Positions 1 through 9,812 of a DNA stretch of 34,925 nucleotides are shown in pieces. The first letter of the stretch is position 1; each line of letters starts with the position of its first letter. Source of the DNA: Bacillota bacterium (GTDB lineage: Bacteria > Bacillota > Sulfobacillia > JAJZYS01); the NCBI GenBank assembly GCA_021797925.1, contig JAJZYS010000003.1, forward strand, positions 1 through 34,925. Direction: 5' to 3'. The notes below the pieces were generated by a model. It had not been told where the DNA came from. It was given only the letters and a program-made list of their open reading frames with translations, and did not search any database. Made by a program: the position numbers and the translations under genes.

Positions 1-1
1 C

Positions 2-361
2 ACCTGCGGCGACGGCCTCGTCGACGAGACCAACGTCCTGCCCCGCGTGGTCGGCGGCCGGCGCCTGGCCCGCGGCGTGATCACGGCCGTCCGCGTCTCG
101 ACCGACGGCGGATGCGTCTTCATCGGCGACAACGCGGGATGGGTGGACGTGCTCGCGGCGGCCACGGGCCGCACCGTGGCACGCCGCCACCTGGGCGGCG
201 TGCTCGACGTGGAGCCCATGACCATCGTCGACGGCACCCTGTACGTGGCCGCGTTCACCGGGGATCCGCTGGTGCTGGCGGACCCGGGCTTCGCGCCGGT
301 GACGCCGGAAAACACCGGCAACGTCTTCGCGATGCCCGTATCGTCGCTCGTGCCGCGCTGA
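2..361 (+). CDS. C-terminal fragment of a beta-propeller-like (PQQ/WD40-type repeat) protein, truncated at window start
   Basis: Frame open from base 2 to TGA at 359-361; repeats of the type VSTDGGCVFIGDNAGWVDVLAAATGRTVAR resemble propeller blades. Confidence 0.5.
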   Translation, partial: TCGDGLVDETNVLPRVVGGRRLARGVITAVRVSTDGGCVFIGDNAGWVDVLAAATGRTVARRHLGGVLDVEPMTIVDGTLYVAAFTGDPLVLADPGFAPVTPENTGNVFAMPVSSLVPR

Positions 362-473
362 ACGTGCTCGGACCGAGGGCGAGGCGTTGCCCCACGCGCG
401 GGTCGGGCGAAGACGACGGCGGCCTGTCCTCGGCCGCGGCGGGGACGTGGTTCCCCGCGCCGCGGGTCCCTCG

Positions 474-965
474 TCAGTGGCCCTGGCGCGCCCGCCGCAT
501 GATGACGACCAGGGCGGCGAGGGCGGCCGTCACCATCGCCATGGGCACCAGCGCCGCGTAGGGCGTGACGGAGGGCGCCTGCTGCTGGTCGGCGGCGAGC
601 GCCGACTCCATGGTCAGCGGCCGCCGGACCGTCTGGCCCCGGCGGTCCTCGACCACCAGGATCCCCGTCTCCGCGCCGCCGATGATCCGGATGGAGGCGG
701 GCCGCCCCACCCTCAGCACCCGGGTGTGCGCCCCGGTCACGGGAAGCTCGATCCGCCGGCCGTCGGGGGCGATCCAGTAGGCGTCAAAGGGCGGAGTGCC
801 GCCCCGGATGACCACCCGCTCGCTCTGCCCGGGATCGAGCACCGGCGACCAGTGCTGAAGGAGCATCGTGCTGGCCGCCCGCGCCGCCGGGGCGGCCAGG
901 GCCAGGGTCGTGGCGACCACAAGCGCCCACCACCGTCTGCGCACCAGGTGTCCCTCCCGATCCAT
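474..965 (-). CDS. Hypothetical exported/membrane protein with N-terminal signal sequence and C-terminal TM segment
   Basis: 163-aa ORF; N-terminal RRRWWALVVATTLALAAPAARA and C-terminal VPMAMVTAALAALVVIMRRAR. Confidence 0.65.
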   Translation of the reverse strand: MDREGHLVRRRWWALVVATTLALAAPAARAASTMLLQHWSPVLDPGQSERVVIRGGTPPFDAYWIAPDGRRIELPVTGAHTRVLRVGRPASIRIIGGAETGILVVEDRRGQTVRRPLTMESALAADQQQAPSVTPYAALVPMAMVTAALAALVVIMRRARQGH

Positions 966-1154
966 CCGCCGGGATCATACCAGGATCGGGCCGGGGTCAC
1001 AAATGCGCCCCGGTGCCCGCGCGGCTTCGTCCCTGATGCAGGATCCGCCCAGACCCCCGTGCGTGCCGTTCGCCAGACCGCCGAGGCCGTGTCCGGGTCA
1101 TCGTTGTCCCCCGCATCCCCCCTGTGGTAGCATGAGTCGACTGGAGGCCACGGC

Positions 1155-1604
1155 GTGCGCATCGCGGTGATCGACGGACCCAACCTGAACCTTCTGGGCG
1201 AGCGCGAGCCCCAGATCTACGGCGCCGTCACCCTGGAGGAGATCCGCCGCTCGCTGGAGGAGACGGCTCGGGGGCTCGGGGTGGAACTGGAGTTTCACCA
1301 GTCCAACCACGAGGGCGACCTGGTGGACGCGCTGCACGCGGTGCGCCAGCGGGCCCAGGCGGTGATCCTCAACGCCGGGGCGCTGACCCACTACGGGCTG
1401 AGCCTGCGCGACGCCATCAGCGCGGTGCGGCTGCCGGTGATCGAGGTGCACCTGTCCAATCCCGACGCCAGGGAGCCGTTCCGGCGCACCTCGGTCATCG
1501 CGCCGGTGGTGCGGGGCCGCATCGCCGGTTTCGGGGCCCACTCCTATGAGCTGGCCCTCCTGGCGGCGGTGAGGCTGGTCGACCCCGGGGCCGGGCGGCG
1601 ATGA
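1155..1604 (+). CDS. aroQ: 3-dehydroquinate dehydratase, type II
   Basis: MRIAVIDGPNLNLLGEREPQIYG, FHQSNHEGDLVDALH, EVHLSNPDAREPFR motifs; GTG start. Confidence 0.95.
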   Translation: MRIAVIDGPNLNLLGEREPQIYGAVTLEEIRRSLEETARGLGVELEFHQSNHEGDLVDALHAVRQRAQAVILNAGALTHYGLSLRDAISAVRLPVIEVHLSNPDAREPFRRTSVIAPVVRGRIAGFGAHSYELALLAAVRLVDPGAGRR

Positions 1605-2686
1605 GGGAGCGGCTGGATGCGGTCCGGGCAAGGATGGCGGACCGCGGCATCGACGGACTCCTGGTGACGGGCGAGGAGAACGTGCACTACCTGACCGGCG
1701 TGCCCGACTGCGAGGGCTGGGCGCTGGTGGGGGAGCGAACCCTGCACCTCGTCGTGGACGGACGCTACATCGAGGCCGCCCGTCGCGACCTGGACCCGGC
1801 GCTGGGACAGGTGCTCGAGTGGAGCCGGCCCTTCGAGGAGCACCTGGGCGCCCTCCTCGCGCGGATCGGCGTCACCCGGCTGGGGTTCGAGGCGGACAAG
1901 GTGAGCGTGGCGCTCGCCGGGCGACTTGCCGCCGCGCTGGGCGGCGTGGCGCTGGTGCAGACGAACGGCGTCGTCGAGGACCTGCGCCTTGTCAAGTCCG
2001 AGGATGAGATCGCCGCGATCCGCCGGGCGGCGAGCATCGCGGATGAGAGCCTGCGGGAGCTTCTGCCCCGGATCCGGCCCGGGGCGAGCGAGGTCGACCT
2101 GGCCATGGAGCTGGAGTGGATCATGCGCCGCCGGGGGGCGGAGCGGGCCGCGTTCGCGTTCATCGTCGCGTCGGGCCCACGGGCGGCGCTGCCACACGGG
2201 CGCGCCTCGGGGCGCCGGCTGGAGCGGGGCGACGCCGTGACCTTCGACATCGGGGCGGTGGTGGGCGGGTACGCTTCCGACATGACCCGCACCTTCCTCC
2301 TCGATCCCGTGGACGCGACCATGGCGCAGGTGTGGGAGATCGTGGCCCGCGCGCAGCGCGAGGCGGTCGCGGCCGTCCGGCCGGGCGTCACCGGCCGGGA
2401 CGTGGACCGGGTGGCTCGCGACATCATCGCGGCCGCGGGGTACGGCCCGAGGTTTCTTCACGGAACCGGTCACGGGGTGGGGCTTGAGATCCACGAGGGG
2501 CCGCAGGTCGCCGTGAAGGGGGAGACCGTGCTCAGGCCCGGGATGGTGGTGACCGTGGAACCGGGGATCTACATCGAGGGGCTGGGCGGGGTGCGCATCG
2601 AGGACACCGTGGCGGTGCGGCCCGACGGACCCGAGGTGCTGACCCGCTTTCCCATTCAAGCGCGCCTCGAGGCCCTCGAGTCTTGA
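1601..2686 (+). CDS. M24 family Xaa-Pro aminopeptidase/dipeptidase
   Basis: [53 protein letters not shown] metal-binding motifs; overlaps aroQ stop; directly upstream of efp. Confidence 0.93.
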   Translation: MRERLDAVRARMADRGIDGLLVTGEENVHYLTGVPDCEGWALVGERTLHLVVDGRYIEAARRDLDPALGQVLEWSRPFEEHLGALLARIGVTRLGFEADKVSVALAGRLAAALGGVALVQTNGVVEDLRLVKSEDEIAAIRRAASIADESLRELLPRIRPGASEVDLAMELEWIMRRRGAERAAFAFIVASGPRAALPHGRASGRRLERGDAVTFDIGAVVGGYASDMTRTFLLDPVDATMAQVWEIVARAQREAVAAVRPGVTGRDVDRVARDIIAAAGYGPRFLHGTGHGVGLEIHEGPQVAVKGETVLRPGMVVTVEPGIYIEGLGGVRIEDTVAVRPDGPEVLTRFPIQARLEALES

Positions 2687-2705
2687 GCCAGCGGGGGGAT
2701 CGCAG

Positions 2706-3263
2706 TTGATATCGACCAATGACTTTCGCAACGGCGCCACCTTCGAGCTGGACGGGGACGTCTATCAGGTGGTGGAGTTCCAGCATGTCAAGCCCGGCAA
2801 GGGTTCGGCCTTCGTTCGCGCCAAGATCCGCAACCTGCGGACCGGGGCCCAGCTGGAGCGCACGTTCAACGCCGGCGAGAAGCTGCCGGTGGCCCGGGTG
2901 GACAAGCGGGAGATGCAGTACCTCTATCAATCCGAGGGAAGCTACAGCTTCATGGACACCGAGACGTACGACCAGGTGACCCTGCCCAGGGAGACCCTGG
3001 GCGATGCGCTCAACTTCCTCAAGGAGAACATGAACATCCATATCCTGCGCTTCGGCGACGCCGTCATCGGCGTGGAGCTGCCCAACTCCGTGGAGCTCGA
3101 GGTGGTGGAGACCGACCCCGGCCTCAAGGGCGACACGGCGGCCGGCGGGACCAAGCCCGCCCGGCTCGAGACGGGATACGTGGTCCGGGTGCCGCTGTTC
3201 ATCAACCCCGGCGACCGCCTCGTCATCGACACCCGGTCCGGTCAGTACCTCAGCCGGGCCTGA
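2706..3263 (+). CDS. efp: Elongation factor P
   Basis: [45 protein letters not shown]-terminal [20 protein letters not shown] start. Confidence 0.97.
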   Translation: MISTNDFRNGATFELDGDVYQVVEFQHVKPGKGSAFVRAKIRNLRTGAQLERTFNAGEKLPVARVDKREMQYLYQSEGSYSFMDTETYDQVTLPRETLGDALNFLKENMNIHILRFGDAVIGVELPNSVELEVVETDPGLKGDTAAGGTKPARLETGYVVRVPLFINPGDRLVIDTRSGQYLSRA

Positions 3264-3273
3264 CGCCGGACCG

Positions 3274-3307
3274 GCCGACACCCGCCCTTCCCGGGGCGGG
3301 TGTCGGC
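3274..3307 (+). terminator. Strong stem-loop between efp and spoIIIAA (candidate terminator, no U-tract)
   Basis: GCCGACACCCGCCC-TTCCCG-GGGCGGGTGTCGGC: perfect 14-bp stem, 6-nt loop, just after efp stop. Confidence 0.55.
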
Positions 3308-3343
3308 GTCCCGGGACCGGGCGCGCCCCTCCCGTGATCCAAG

Positions 3344-3372
3344 GCATAGCCCCCCCGCCGGGCCCATAGGCT
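3344..3372 (+). promoter_or_regulatory. Candidate sporulation sigma-E promoter for spoIIIA operon
   Basis: GCATA (3344-3348), 16-nt spacer, CATAGGCT (3365-3372), resembling the sigma-E pattern (ATA / CATAnnnT), 20 nt upstream of spoIIIAA GTG. Confidence 0.4.
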
Positions 3373-3392
3373 GACGGGGGAGGGGACACGCC

Positions 3393-4370
3393 GTGAGCCT
3401 GGTGTCGGTGCGGCCCCGCGGAATCGAGCCGTGGGACGAGGTGGTCTCCAGGCTGCCGCCGGCGCTCAGGGGACGCCTCGACGGGGTGCCCGCGGCCGTG
3501 CGCCGCACGGCCGAGGAGATCCGCCTGAGGCCCCGGGTGCCCGTCGAGGTGGTGGGCGAGGGTGGAGGCGGCTTTGTCGACCCCCAGGGGCGGCTGACCC
3601 CCGAGCCCCGCGACGGCGAGCTCGAGCCCGCGCTGATCCACGCCACGCTGGAGCGACTCCTCGAGTGGTCGGTATACCGGGCGGGGGAGGAGCTCCGGCT
3701 CGGCTACCTGACGCTGGAGGGCGGGCACCGGGTGGGCCTGGGGGGCCGCACGGTGCTGCGCCGGGGCCGGGTGCACGCGCTGCGGCCGGTGACGTGCCTG
3801 GCCATCCGCATCGCGCGGGAAGTGACGGGCGGCGCCCAGGAGCTGCTCCGTTCCCTGACCGCCGGGGGCGTGATGCACTCCACGCTCGTCGTGTCGCCGC
3901 CCCGGGCGGGCAAGACCACGCTGCTGCGGGGTCTTGCCCGGCTCATCTCCGCCGGCGGCCCCGGCCTCCCCGGGCGCAGGGTGGTGGTGATCGACGAGCG
4001 CTCCGAGCTGGGCGGGGCACGGGACGGGGTGGCCCAGCGGGACCTGGGACCGCGCACGGACCTCCTGGACGGCTGTCCCAAGGCCGAGGGGATCCTCATG
4101 GCCATCCGCTCCCTCTCGCCCGACCTCGTGGTGACCGACGAGCTGGGGCGGGACGCGGACGTGGACGCGATCCGGGAAGCGGTGCACGCGGGAGTGGCGG
4201 TGCTCGCCAGCGCCCACGCCCGCGACGCCGCCGACGCAAAGGCGCGCCCCAGCCTGTCTCCCCTTTTCGACGGGCGCTCGTTCACGCGGGTGGTGACCCT
4301 GTCGCGGCGCAGGGGGCCCGGCACCGTCGAGGCGGTGCAGGAGCTGGGGATGCAAGCTTGCTCTTCCTGA
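3393..4370 (+). CDS. spoIIIAA: Stage III sporulation protein AA (AAA ATPase)
   Basis: Walker A VSPPRAGKTTLLRGL; first gene of spoIIIA-type cluster. Confidence 0.95.
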   Translation: MSLVSVRPRGIEPWDEVVSRLPPALRGRLDGVPAAVRRTAEEIRLRPRVPVEVVGEGGGGFVDPQGRLTPEPRDGELEPALIHATLERLLEWSVYRAGEELRLGYLTLEGGHRVGLGGRTVLRRGRVHALRPVTCLAIRIAREVTGGAQELLRSLTAGGVMHSTLVVSPPRAGKTTLLRGLARLISAGGPGLPGRRVVVIDERSELGGARDGVAQRDLGPRTDLLDGCPKAEGILMAIRSLSPDLVVTDELGRDADVDAIREAVHAGVAVLASAHARDAADAKARPSLSPLFDGRSFTRVVTLSRRRGPGTVEAVQELGMQACSS

Positions 4371-4879
4371 AGCTCCTGGGGGCGGCCCTGACCCTCGCGG
4401 GCACCGCCAGGCTGGGACGGCTCTTGGGCGGTCGGTACGCCAGCCGCACCCGGGAGATCGGCCGCTGGCGGACCGCCCTCTCCATCCTGGCGACGGAGCT
4501 TGGGTTCGGCGCCCTGGTGCTGACCCAGGCCCTGGAGCGGATGGCCCTTGCCGTCGGAGGCCATCCGGGAGGGGTGGCGCGCAGGGCCGTGGCGCTCCTT
4601 CACGAGGGGGAATCCTCCGCGGCGGCCGCCTGGCGGCAGGCGGTGACGGAGGCCTCGCCGCGGTGCAGCCTCACCCCCGAGGACGAGGCGACCCTCCTGG
4701 ACCTGGGGGTGTACCTGGGCGCCACCGACCAGGAAGACCAGCTGCGCCACCTGAAGCTGGCCGAGGAGCGCATGGTGGGCAGCGAGCGGGTGGCCAGGGG
4801 CGAGCAGGCGCAGCGGGAACGGCTCCTGGGGACCCTGGGCTGGATCACGGGCGTCCTCATCGTGCTGATGCTGCTCTGA
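4358..4879 (+). CDS. spoIIIAB: Stage III sporulation protein AB
   Basis: LLFLKLLGAALTLAGTARLGRLLGGRYASRTREIGRWRTALSILATELGFG; TTG start inferred at 4358 (within ORF 3431..4879). Confidence 0.92.
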   Translation: MLFLKLLGAALTLAGTARLGRLLGGRYASRTREIGRWRTALSILATELGFGALVLTQALERMALAVGGHPGGVARRAVALLHEGESSAAAAWRQAVTEASPRCSLTPEDEATLLDLGVYLGATDQEDQLRHLKLAEERMVGSERVARGEQAQRERLLGTLGWITGVLIVLMLL

Positions 4880-4896
4880 GAGGGAGGGCTCCGCGA

Positions 4897-5094
4897 ATGC
4901 CCAGCGTCGATCTCATCTTCAAGATCGCAGGCGTGGGGATCGCGGTCGCCGTGATCCACCTGGTGCTCAGCAAGGCCGGCAAGGAGGAGTACGGCTTCTT
5001 CGCCACGCTGGCCGGGGTGGCGATCGTCTTCCTGGTGGTCGTCCAGCTCCTGAGCCGGCTGTTCGACGCGGTGAAGACCTTGTTCAACCTATGA
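4897..5094 (+). CDS. spoIIIAC: Stage III sporulation protein AC
   Basis: 65-aa MPSVDLIFKIAGVGIAVAVIHLVLSKAGKEEYGFFATLAGVAIVFLVVVQLLSRLFDAVKTLFNL. Confidence 0.95.
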   Translation: MPSVDLIFKIAGVGIAVAVIHLVLSKAGKEEYGFFATLAGVAIVFLVVVQLLSRLFDAVKTLFNL

Positions 5095-5495
5095 CCCTGG
5101 GCATCGCCGGCCTCGTGGGAGCGACGCTGGTGATGGTGGTGCTCCTGGCCGTCGTCCGCCAGGCCCGGGCGGAGATGGGAATCCAGCTGGGGATCGCGGC
5201 CGCCGCCACCATCTTCCTCATCCTCCTGCCCCAGATCGCCCTCGCGGTGCGGCTGCTGGAGACGGTGGCGCTCAAGGCGCACATCGAGCTGCGGTTCCTG
5301 GACGTGGTGCTGAGGGTCATCGGCATCGCCTACCTGGCGGAGTTCGGGGCCCAGGTGGCCCGCGACGCCGGGGAGGGCGCCCTGGCGCAGAAGCTGGAGC
5401 TGGGCGGCAAGGTCCTCATCCTGGTGCTGGCGATCCCCGTGGTGAACGCCCTGCTCAGCCTGGTGCTCGGACTCATGCGCCCGGGGGCGCTGTGA
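5091..5495 (+). CDS. spoIIIAD: Stage III sporulation protein AD
   Basis: Polytopic membrane protein in spoIIIA order; FGAQVARDAGEGALAQKLELGGKVLILVLAIPVVNALL. Confidence 0.94.
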   Translation: MTLGIAGLVGATLVMVVLLAVVRQARAEMGIQLGIAAAATIFLILLPQIALAVRLLETVALKAHIELRFLDVVLRVIGIAYLAEFGAQVARDAGEGALAQKLELGGKVLILVLAIPVVNALLSLVLGLMRPGAL

Positions 5496-5508
5496 AGGGA
5501 GGTGGCGT

Positions 5509-6681
5509 GTGATCGCCCGCCTTGTGCTGATGGGGATCATCCTGGGCGCCATCCTCCTCGCCGCGCCGGCGCTGGCCGGCGCGAGCCCCGACACGCCCCT
5601 GACCCTGGCCGAGCACCGCTTGGCGGAGCTGCCCACCGGGCACGTGGACGCGTACCTGCGGGAGATCAACCAGGCCAGCGCGGGATACCTGCCGGGACTG
5701 AGCTTCGGCCAGGCCCTGGCCACGCTGGGGCGCGGCGGGTTCGCCCCCGGGTCGATCCTCAAGGGGCTCTTCAACTACCTCTTTCGCGAGGTCGTCGACG
5801 ACATGTCGCTCCTGGGCAAGATCCTCGTCCTCACCGTCGGCTGCGCGGTCCTTATGCAGCTGGGTCGCGCCTTCCAGGGCGAGGACGTGGCGCGCCTCGC
5901 CCAGTCGGTGGCGTACATCGCGCTCCTGGGGCTCGCGTTCGCGTCCTTCGCCGTGGCGGTCCGCCTCGCCCACACCACGGTGTCGGACCTCACGGGCCTC
6001 ATGACGGCGGAGCTGCCGCTGCTGACGACGCTGCTCGTGGGATCGGGCGCCATCGCCACCGCGGCGCTCTTGCATCCGCTGCTCGTCGTGGCGGTGAACG
6101 GGATCACCTGGGCCGTGGCGGACCTCGTGCTCCCGCTCATCTTCCTGGCCGTGATCGCCGACATCGTGGGCCAGCTCACCGGATACCGGCTGGACCAGCT
6201 GGCGTCGCTGCTCCGGCAGGTGGGCCTGTGGTCCATGGGGCTCGGGCTGACGGTGTTCCTGGGGCTCGCCGCGATCTACGGCGCCGTGGGGCCCGTGGCC
6301 GACGGACTGACGCTGCGCACCTCCAAGTTCATGGCCGCCACCTTCGTGCCGGTGGTGGGCAAGATGTTCTCCGACGCGGCGGAGATCGTCTTCGGCTCCT
6401 CGCTGCTGCTGAAGCAGGCGGTGGGCGTCGTGGGCGTGCTGGCGGTGCTCTTCCTGGTGCTCATGCCGCTCATGAAGATCCTGGCGCTGGCGTTCATCTA
6501 CCGTCTGGCCGGGGCCGTGGCGGCCCCGGTGGGCGCGGGGACGGTGGCGGACTCGCTGGGCAGCATGGGCTCCGCGCTGACGCTGGTGGCCGTGGCGCTG
6601 GGGGCGGCGGGTCTCATGTTCTTCATCAGCGTCACCATCCTCTTCTCCGCCGGCAATCCCGGTCTCATGGCGCTGCCGTGA
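5509..6681 (+). CDS. spoIIIAE: Stage III sporulation protein AE
   Basis: 390-aa polytopic membrane protein with signal sequence, in spoIIIA order. Confidence 0.94.
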   Translation: MIARLVLMGIILGAILLAAPALAGASPDTPLTLAEHRLAELPTGHVDAYLREINQASAGYLPGLSFGQALATLGRGGFAPGSILKGLFNYLFREVVDDMSLLGKILVLTVGCAVLMQLGRAFQGEDVARLAQSVAYIALLGLAFASFAVAVRLAHTTVSDLTGLMTAELPLLTTLLVGSGAIATAALLHPLLVVAVNGITWAVADLVLPLIFLAVIADIVGQLTGYRLDQLASLLRQVGLWSMGLGLTVFLGLAAIYGAVGPVADGLTLRTSKFMAATFVPVVGKMFSDAAEIVFGSSLLLKQAVGVVGVLAVLFLVLMPLMKILALAFIYRLAGAVAAPVGAGTVADSLGSMGSALTLVAVALGAAGLMFFISVTILFSAGNPGLMALP

Positions 6682-7202
6682 GCGGGCTCGAGCAGTGGAT
6701 GGGCCGGCTCGTGGCCATCGCGCTGGTGGGATGGCTGGTGGAGATGATCGTCCCGCTCTCCACCATGCGCGGGTACGTGCGCCTGGTGGTGGGGCTGGCG
6801 CTGATGGTCGCGGTGGTGAGCCCCCTGGTGAGCCTTGTGGGCCGAGGCGCGACCATGAGCTTTCCTGCCCTGACCACCGGCGGCTCCGCTGACGCGAGCC
6901 TGGCGGGCCGCCGGCTGCTGCGGCGCGACCGCCAGTGGGTGTGGACCGCGGTGCTCGCCAGCGTGGAGCTCTCGGCCCGGGACGCGGCGCTGTCGGTTCC
7001 GGGCGTCGAGGACGCCCGGGTGTCGGCCCGCATCGACGAGCAGGTGGCCACGCCGGACTACGGGGTTCCCACCCGGGTGGTGGTGCGCATCCGGGGCGCC
7101 GGTGACGATCTGCCGGCCCGGGTGCAGGCGGCGGTGGCGGAGGACCTGGGCGTGGACCGCGGCGAGGTCACCGTCGCCGGGGAGAGGGGAGGCGGGTCGT
7201 GA
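6678..7202 (+). CDS. spoIIIAF: Stage III sporulation protein AF
   Basis: GTG start overlapping spoIIIAE stop; MSGLEQWMGRLVAIALVGWLVEMIVPLSTMRGYVRLVVGLALMVAVVSPLVSLV. Confidence 0.9.
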   Translation: MSGLEQWMGRLVAIALVGWLVEMIVPLSTMRGYVRLVVGLALMVAVVSPLVSLVGRGATMSFPALTTGGSADASLAGRRLLRRDRQWVWTAVLASVELSARDAALSVPGVEDARVSARIDEQVATPDYGVPTRVVVRIRGAGDDLPARVQAAVAEDLGVDRGEVTVAGERGGGS

Positions 7203-7756
7203 AGAGCGCGTTTCTCAAGGGGATCGACCCGGGTCGGGCCCGGATCTGGATCATCGTGGCCGTGGGCGGGCTCGTGCTCCTCGTCGCGGGCCAGAGCCTG
7301 GGAGGCACCGGCGGGTCGACCCCGCCGGCCGGCGCCGCGGCGACCCCCGCCCGGACGCGGACGGCGGCTCAAGACCCCGTCCTGGCGCTTGAGGCCCAGA
7401 TGGACCTCAGCGCCCGGGCGGCCCTCGAGGGCATCGCCGGCGCCGGCCACGTGGCGGTCGACATCACGCTGGAGCGGACCGACAAGCTGGAGGTGGCAGA
7501 TAACGTGACGACGAGTCGATCGAGCGGGGGATCGGGCCAGAGCGCCAGCACCCAGACCCAGGAGACGCTCACGGCGGTCACGGGCCAGAGCGGGCAGCCG
7601 CTGGTGACCGATCAGAGCGCTCCCCCCATCGCCGGGGTGCTGGTGGTGGCCAGCGGCGCCCGCGTTCCCCAGGTGCGCGAGGCCCTGACCCAGGCCACCG
7701 AGACGCTGTTCGGCCTGCCCGCGTACCGGGTGCTGGTGCTGGAGGGCGCCCGATGA
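7199..7756 (+). CDS. spoIIIAG: Stage III sporulation protein AG
   Basis: Single N-terminal TM, then LSARAALEGIAGAGHVAVDITLERTDKLEVADN; position in operon. Confidence 0.92.
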   Translation: MKSAFLKGIDPGRARIWIIVAVGGLVLLVAGQSLGGTGGSTPPAGAAATPARTRTAAQDPVLALEAQMDLSARAALEGIAGAGHVAVDITLERTDKLEVADNVTTSRSSGGSGQSASTQTQETLTAVTGQSGQPLVTDQSAPPIAGVLVVASGARVPQVREALTQATETLFGLPAYRVLVLEGAR

Positions 7757-8268
7757 GCCGGGCGAGCCGGCTCTTGCGCCTGGGCGTCTTTGTCGGGCTG
7801 CTGGCGGTGGGGGTGCGGTTCCTGGTCCACGGGGCTCCCCGGTATACCCGGGCGGTCCTGGAGCACCCCGCCGTCCGGCCGCCCGCGGCGGAGCTGTCGC
7901 GGCCGGCGCCGGCCACCCTGTACGTCCCGTGGTCCATCCGCCGCGACCGGGCCCAGAGCCGCGAGGTGGCCCACTACGCCGCGCTGGCCGAGGACGCCTC
8001 GCTGCCCATGACCATCCGGGTCAAGGCCGCCGACGCCGCCCAGGCGATCACCCGCGACGAGGTGCTGGAGAACCGCGCGGAGGCCGCCCTCGCCGGCGTG
8101 GGACTGCCCATGAGCGGGGTCATGGTGGCCGGAAACACGGTGGAGGTGCTCGTGGACGAACCGCTGAACCTGACCCGGGTGGAGGGCATCGCCCGGGTGG
8201 TGGAGGACGCCACGGGCCAGCCGGCTCAGAATCTCCTGATCCGGGACTGGGGCCGGCGCCGAGGCTGA
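7753..8268 (+). CDS. spoIIIAH: Stage III sporulation protein AH
   Basis: N-terminal TM plus RRDRAQSREVAHYAALAEDASLP...VLVDEPLNLTRVEGIARVVEDATGQPAQNLLI. Confidence 0.9.
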   Translation: MSRASRLLRLGVFVGLLAVGVRFLVHGAPRYTRAVLEHPAVRPPAAELSRPAPATLYVPWSIRRDRAQSREVAHYAALAEDASLPMTIRVKAADAAQAITRDEVLENRAEAALAGVGLPMSGVMVAGNTVEVLVDEPLNLTRVEGIARVVEDATGQPAQNLLIRDWGRRRG

Positions 8269-8348
8269 GTGGAATCGGCCCAGGCAGGAAATCATCGCTC
8301 CTGGGCGGAAACGTGGGGAAGCTTGGGCCGGGGAGGTTTGGGTCGCTG

Positions 8349-9701
8349 TTGCGCAAGGTACTGATCGCCAACCGGGGGGAGATCGCGGTCCGCGTCATCC
8401 GGGCGTGCCGGGAGCTGGGCCTGCGGACGGTGGCCGTCTATTCCGAGGCGGACCGGTCGTCGCTGCACGTCGCCATGGCGGACGAGGCGGTCCTCGTCGG
8501 GCCGGCGCCGGCCCGCCAGAGCTACCTGAGCATCCCCAACCTGATGCGGGCGGTGAGCGAGAGCGGAGCCGACGCGGTGCACCCGGGCTACGGGTTTCTC
8601 GCGGAGAACCGCGACTTCGCCCAGGTGTGCGAGCTGTGGGGGGTCAAGTTCATCGGGCCCCGCCCCGAGGCCATCGGGCGCATGGGCGGCAAGGCGGTGG
8701 CCCGCCAGACCGCCCAGGCGGCGGGTGTGCCCGTGGTGCCGGGGACGGACCCCGTGGCCGGGGCGCAGGCCGTCGCGGCGGCCCAGGAGCTCGGGTACCC
8801 GCTCATGGTCAAGGCCTCGGCCGGCGGGGGCGGTCGCGGCATCCGGGTGGTGGAGGGGCCCCACGAGCTCGAGGCGGCGCTGGAGCGGGCCTCGAGCGAG
8901 GCTCAGGCCGCCTTCGGCTCCTCGGAGCTGTACCTGGAGCGCCTCATCGTCCACCCCCGCCACGTGGAGATCCAGGTCATCGCCGACGAGCACGGCCACG
9001 TGGTGACGCTCGGCGAGCGCGAGTCCTCCCTGCAGCGCCGGCGGCAGAAGGTGCTCGAGGAGGCCCCCGCGGTGGGGGTCACCCCGGCGCTGCGGCAGGA
9101 GATGAGCGACGCGGCGGCCCGGGTGGCCCGGGCGGTGGACTATGTGAGCGCCGGGACCGTGGAGTTCCTCCTGGACGCCGAGGGGCGGTTCTACTTCATC
9201 GAGATGAACACCCGCATCCAGGTGGAGCACGCGTGCACGGAGCTGGTGACCGGGGTGGACATCGTCAAGGAGCAGATCCGGGTGGCCCAGGGGGAGCCCC
9301 TGAGCTTCGGCCAGGAGGACGTGCAGCTGCGGGGCTGGGCCATCGAGTGCCGCATCAACGCGGAGAACCCCGCCCGCGACTTCGCCCCCTCCCCGGGCGT
9401 CATCACCGAGTACCGTCCCCCCGGTGGACCGGGGATCCGGGTGGACGCCGGGGTCGCGGCGGGCTCGGTGATCCCGCCCTTTTACGACTCCATGGTCGCC
9501 AAGCTGCTCAGCTGGGGCCGCGACCGCCCCGAGGCCATCGCGCGCATGCGGCGGGCGCTGGACGAGTTCCGCATCGAGGGCATCCACACCACGATCCCGC
9601 TGCACCAGCGCATCCTCGAGGACCCGCGCTTTCTGGCGGGGCAGGTGCACACCTCCCTGCTCGAGGCGTCGATGATGCCCGGTCCGACCCGCGTCACGTG
9701 A
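8349..9701 (+). CDS. accC: Biotin carboxylase subunit of acetyl-CoA carboxylase
   Basis: KVLIANRGEIAVRVIRACRELG, VKASAGGGGRGIRVV, FYFIEMNTRIQVEHACTELVTGVDIV; start TTG 8349 or CTG 8346. Confidence 0.93.
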   Translation: MRKVLIANRGEIAVRVIRACRELGLRTVAVYSEADRSSLHVAMADEAVLVGPAPARQSYLSIPNLMRAVSESGADAVHPGYGFLAENRDFAQVCELWGVKFIGPRPEAIGRMGGKAVARQTAQAAGVPVVPGTDPVAGAQAVAAAQELGYPLMVKASAGGGGRGIRVVEGPHELEAALERASSEAQAAFGSSELYLERLIVHPRHVEIQVIADEHGHVVTLGERESSLQRRRQKVLEEAPAVGVTPALRQEMSDAAARVARAVDYVSAGTVEFLLDAEGRFYFIEMNTRIQVEHACTELVTGVDIVKEQIRVAQGEPLSFGQEDVQLRGWAIECRINAENPARDFAPSPGVITEYRPPGGPGIRVDAGVAAGSVIPPFYDSMVAKLLSWGRDRPEAIARMRRALDEFRIEGIHTTIPLHQRILEDPRFLAGQVHTSLLEASMMPGPTRVT

Positions 9702-9812
9702 CGGCGGACCGCCCGGTCCCCGCGAGCGGCCCCGGCGGCTCGGGGCGCCGGCCGCGGCGAGGTTCGGGGTTCTGCTATACTGGAAGGGGAGAGCACGAAA
9801 GGAAGTGTCACG

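Noticed and set aside
112-561. Many long overlapping ORFs in alternate frames and antisense (e.g. 1544..2740 -, 2532..4355 -, 8292..10760 -, 27967..30123 -)
   Set aside because: Arg/Pro/Gly/His-rich translations antisense or out-of-frame to well-supported genes; expected artefact of ~70% GC DNA
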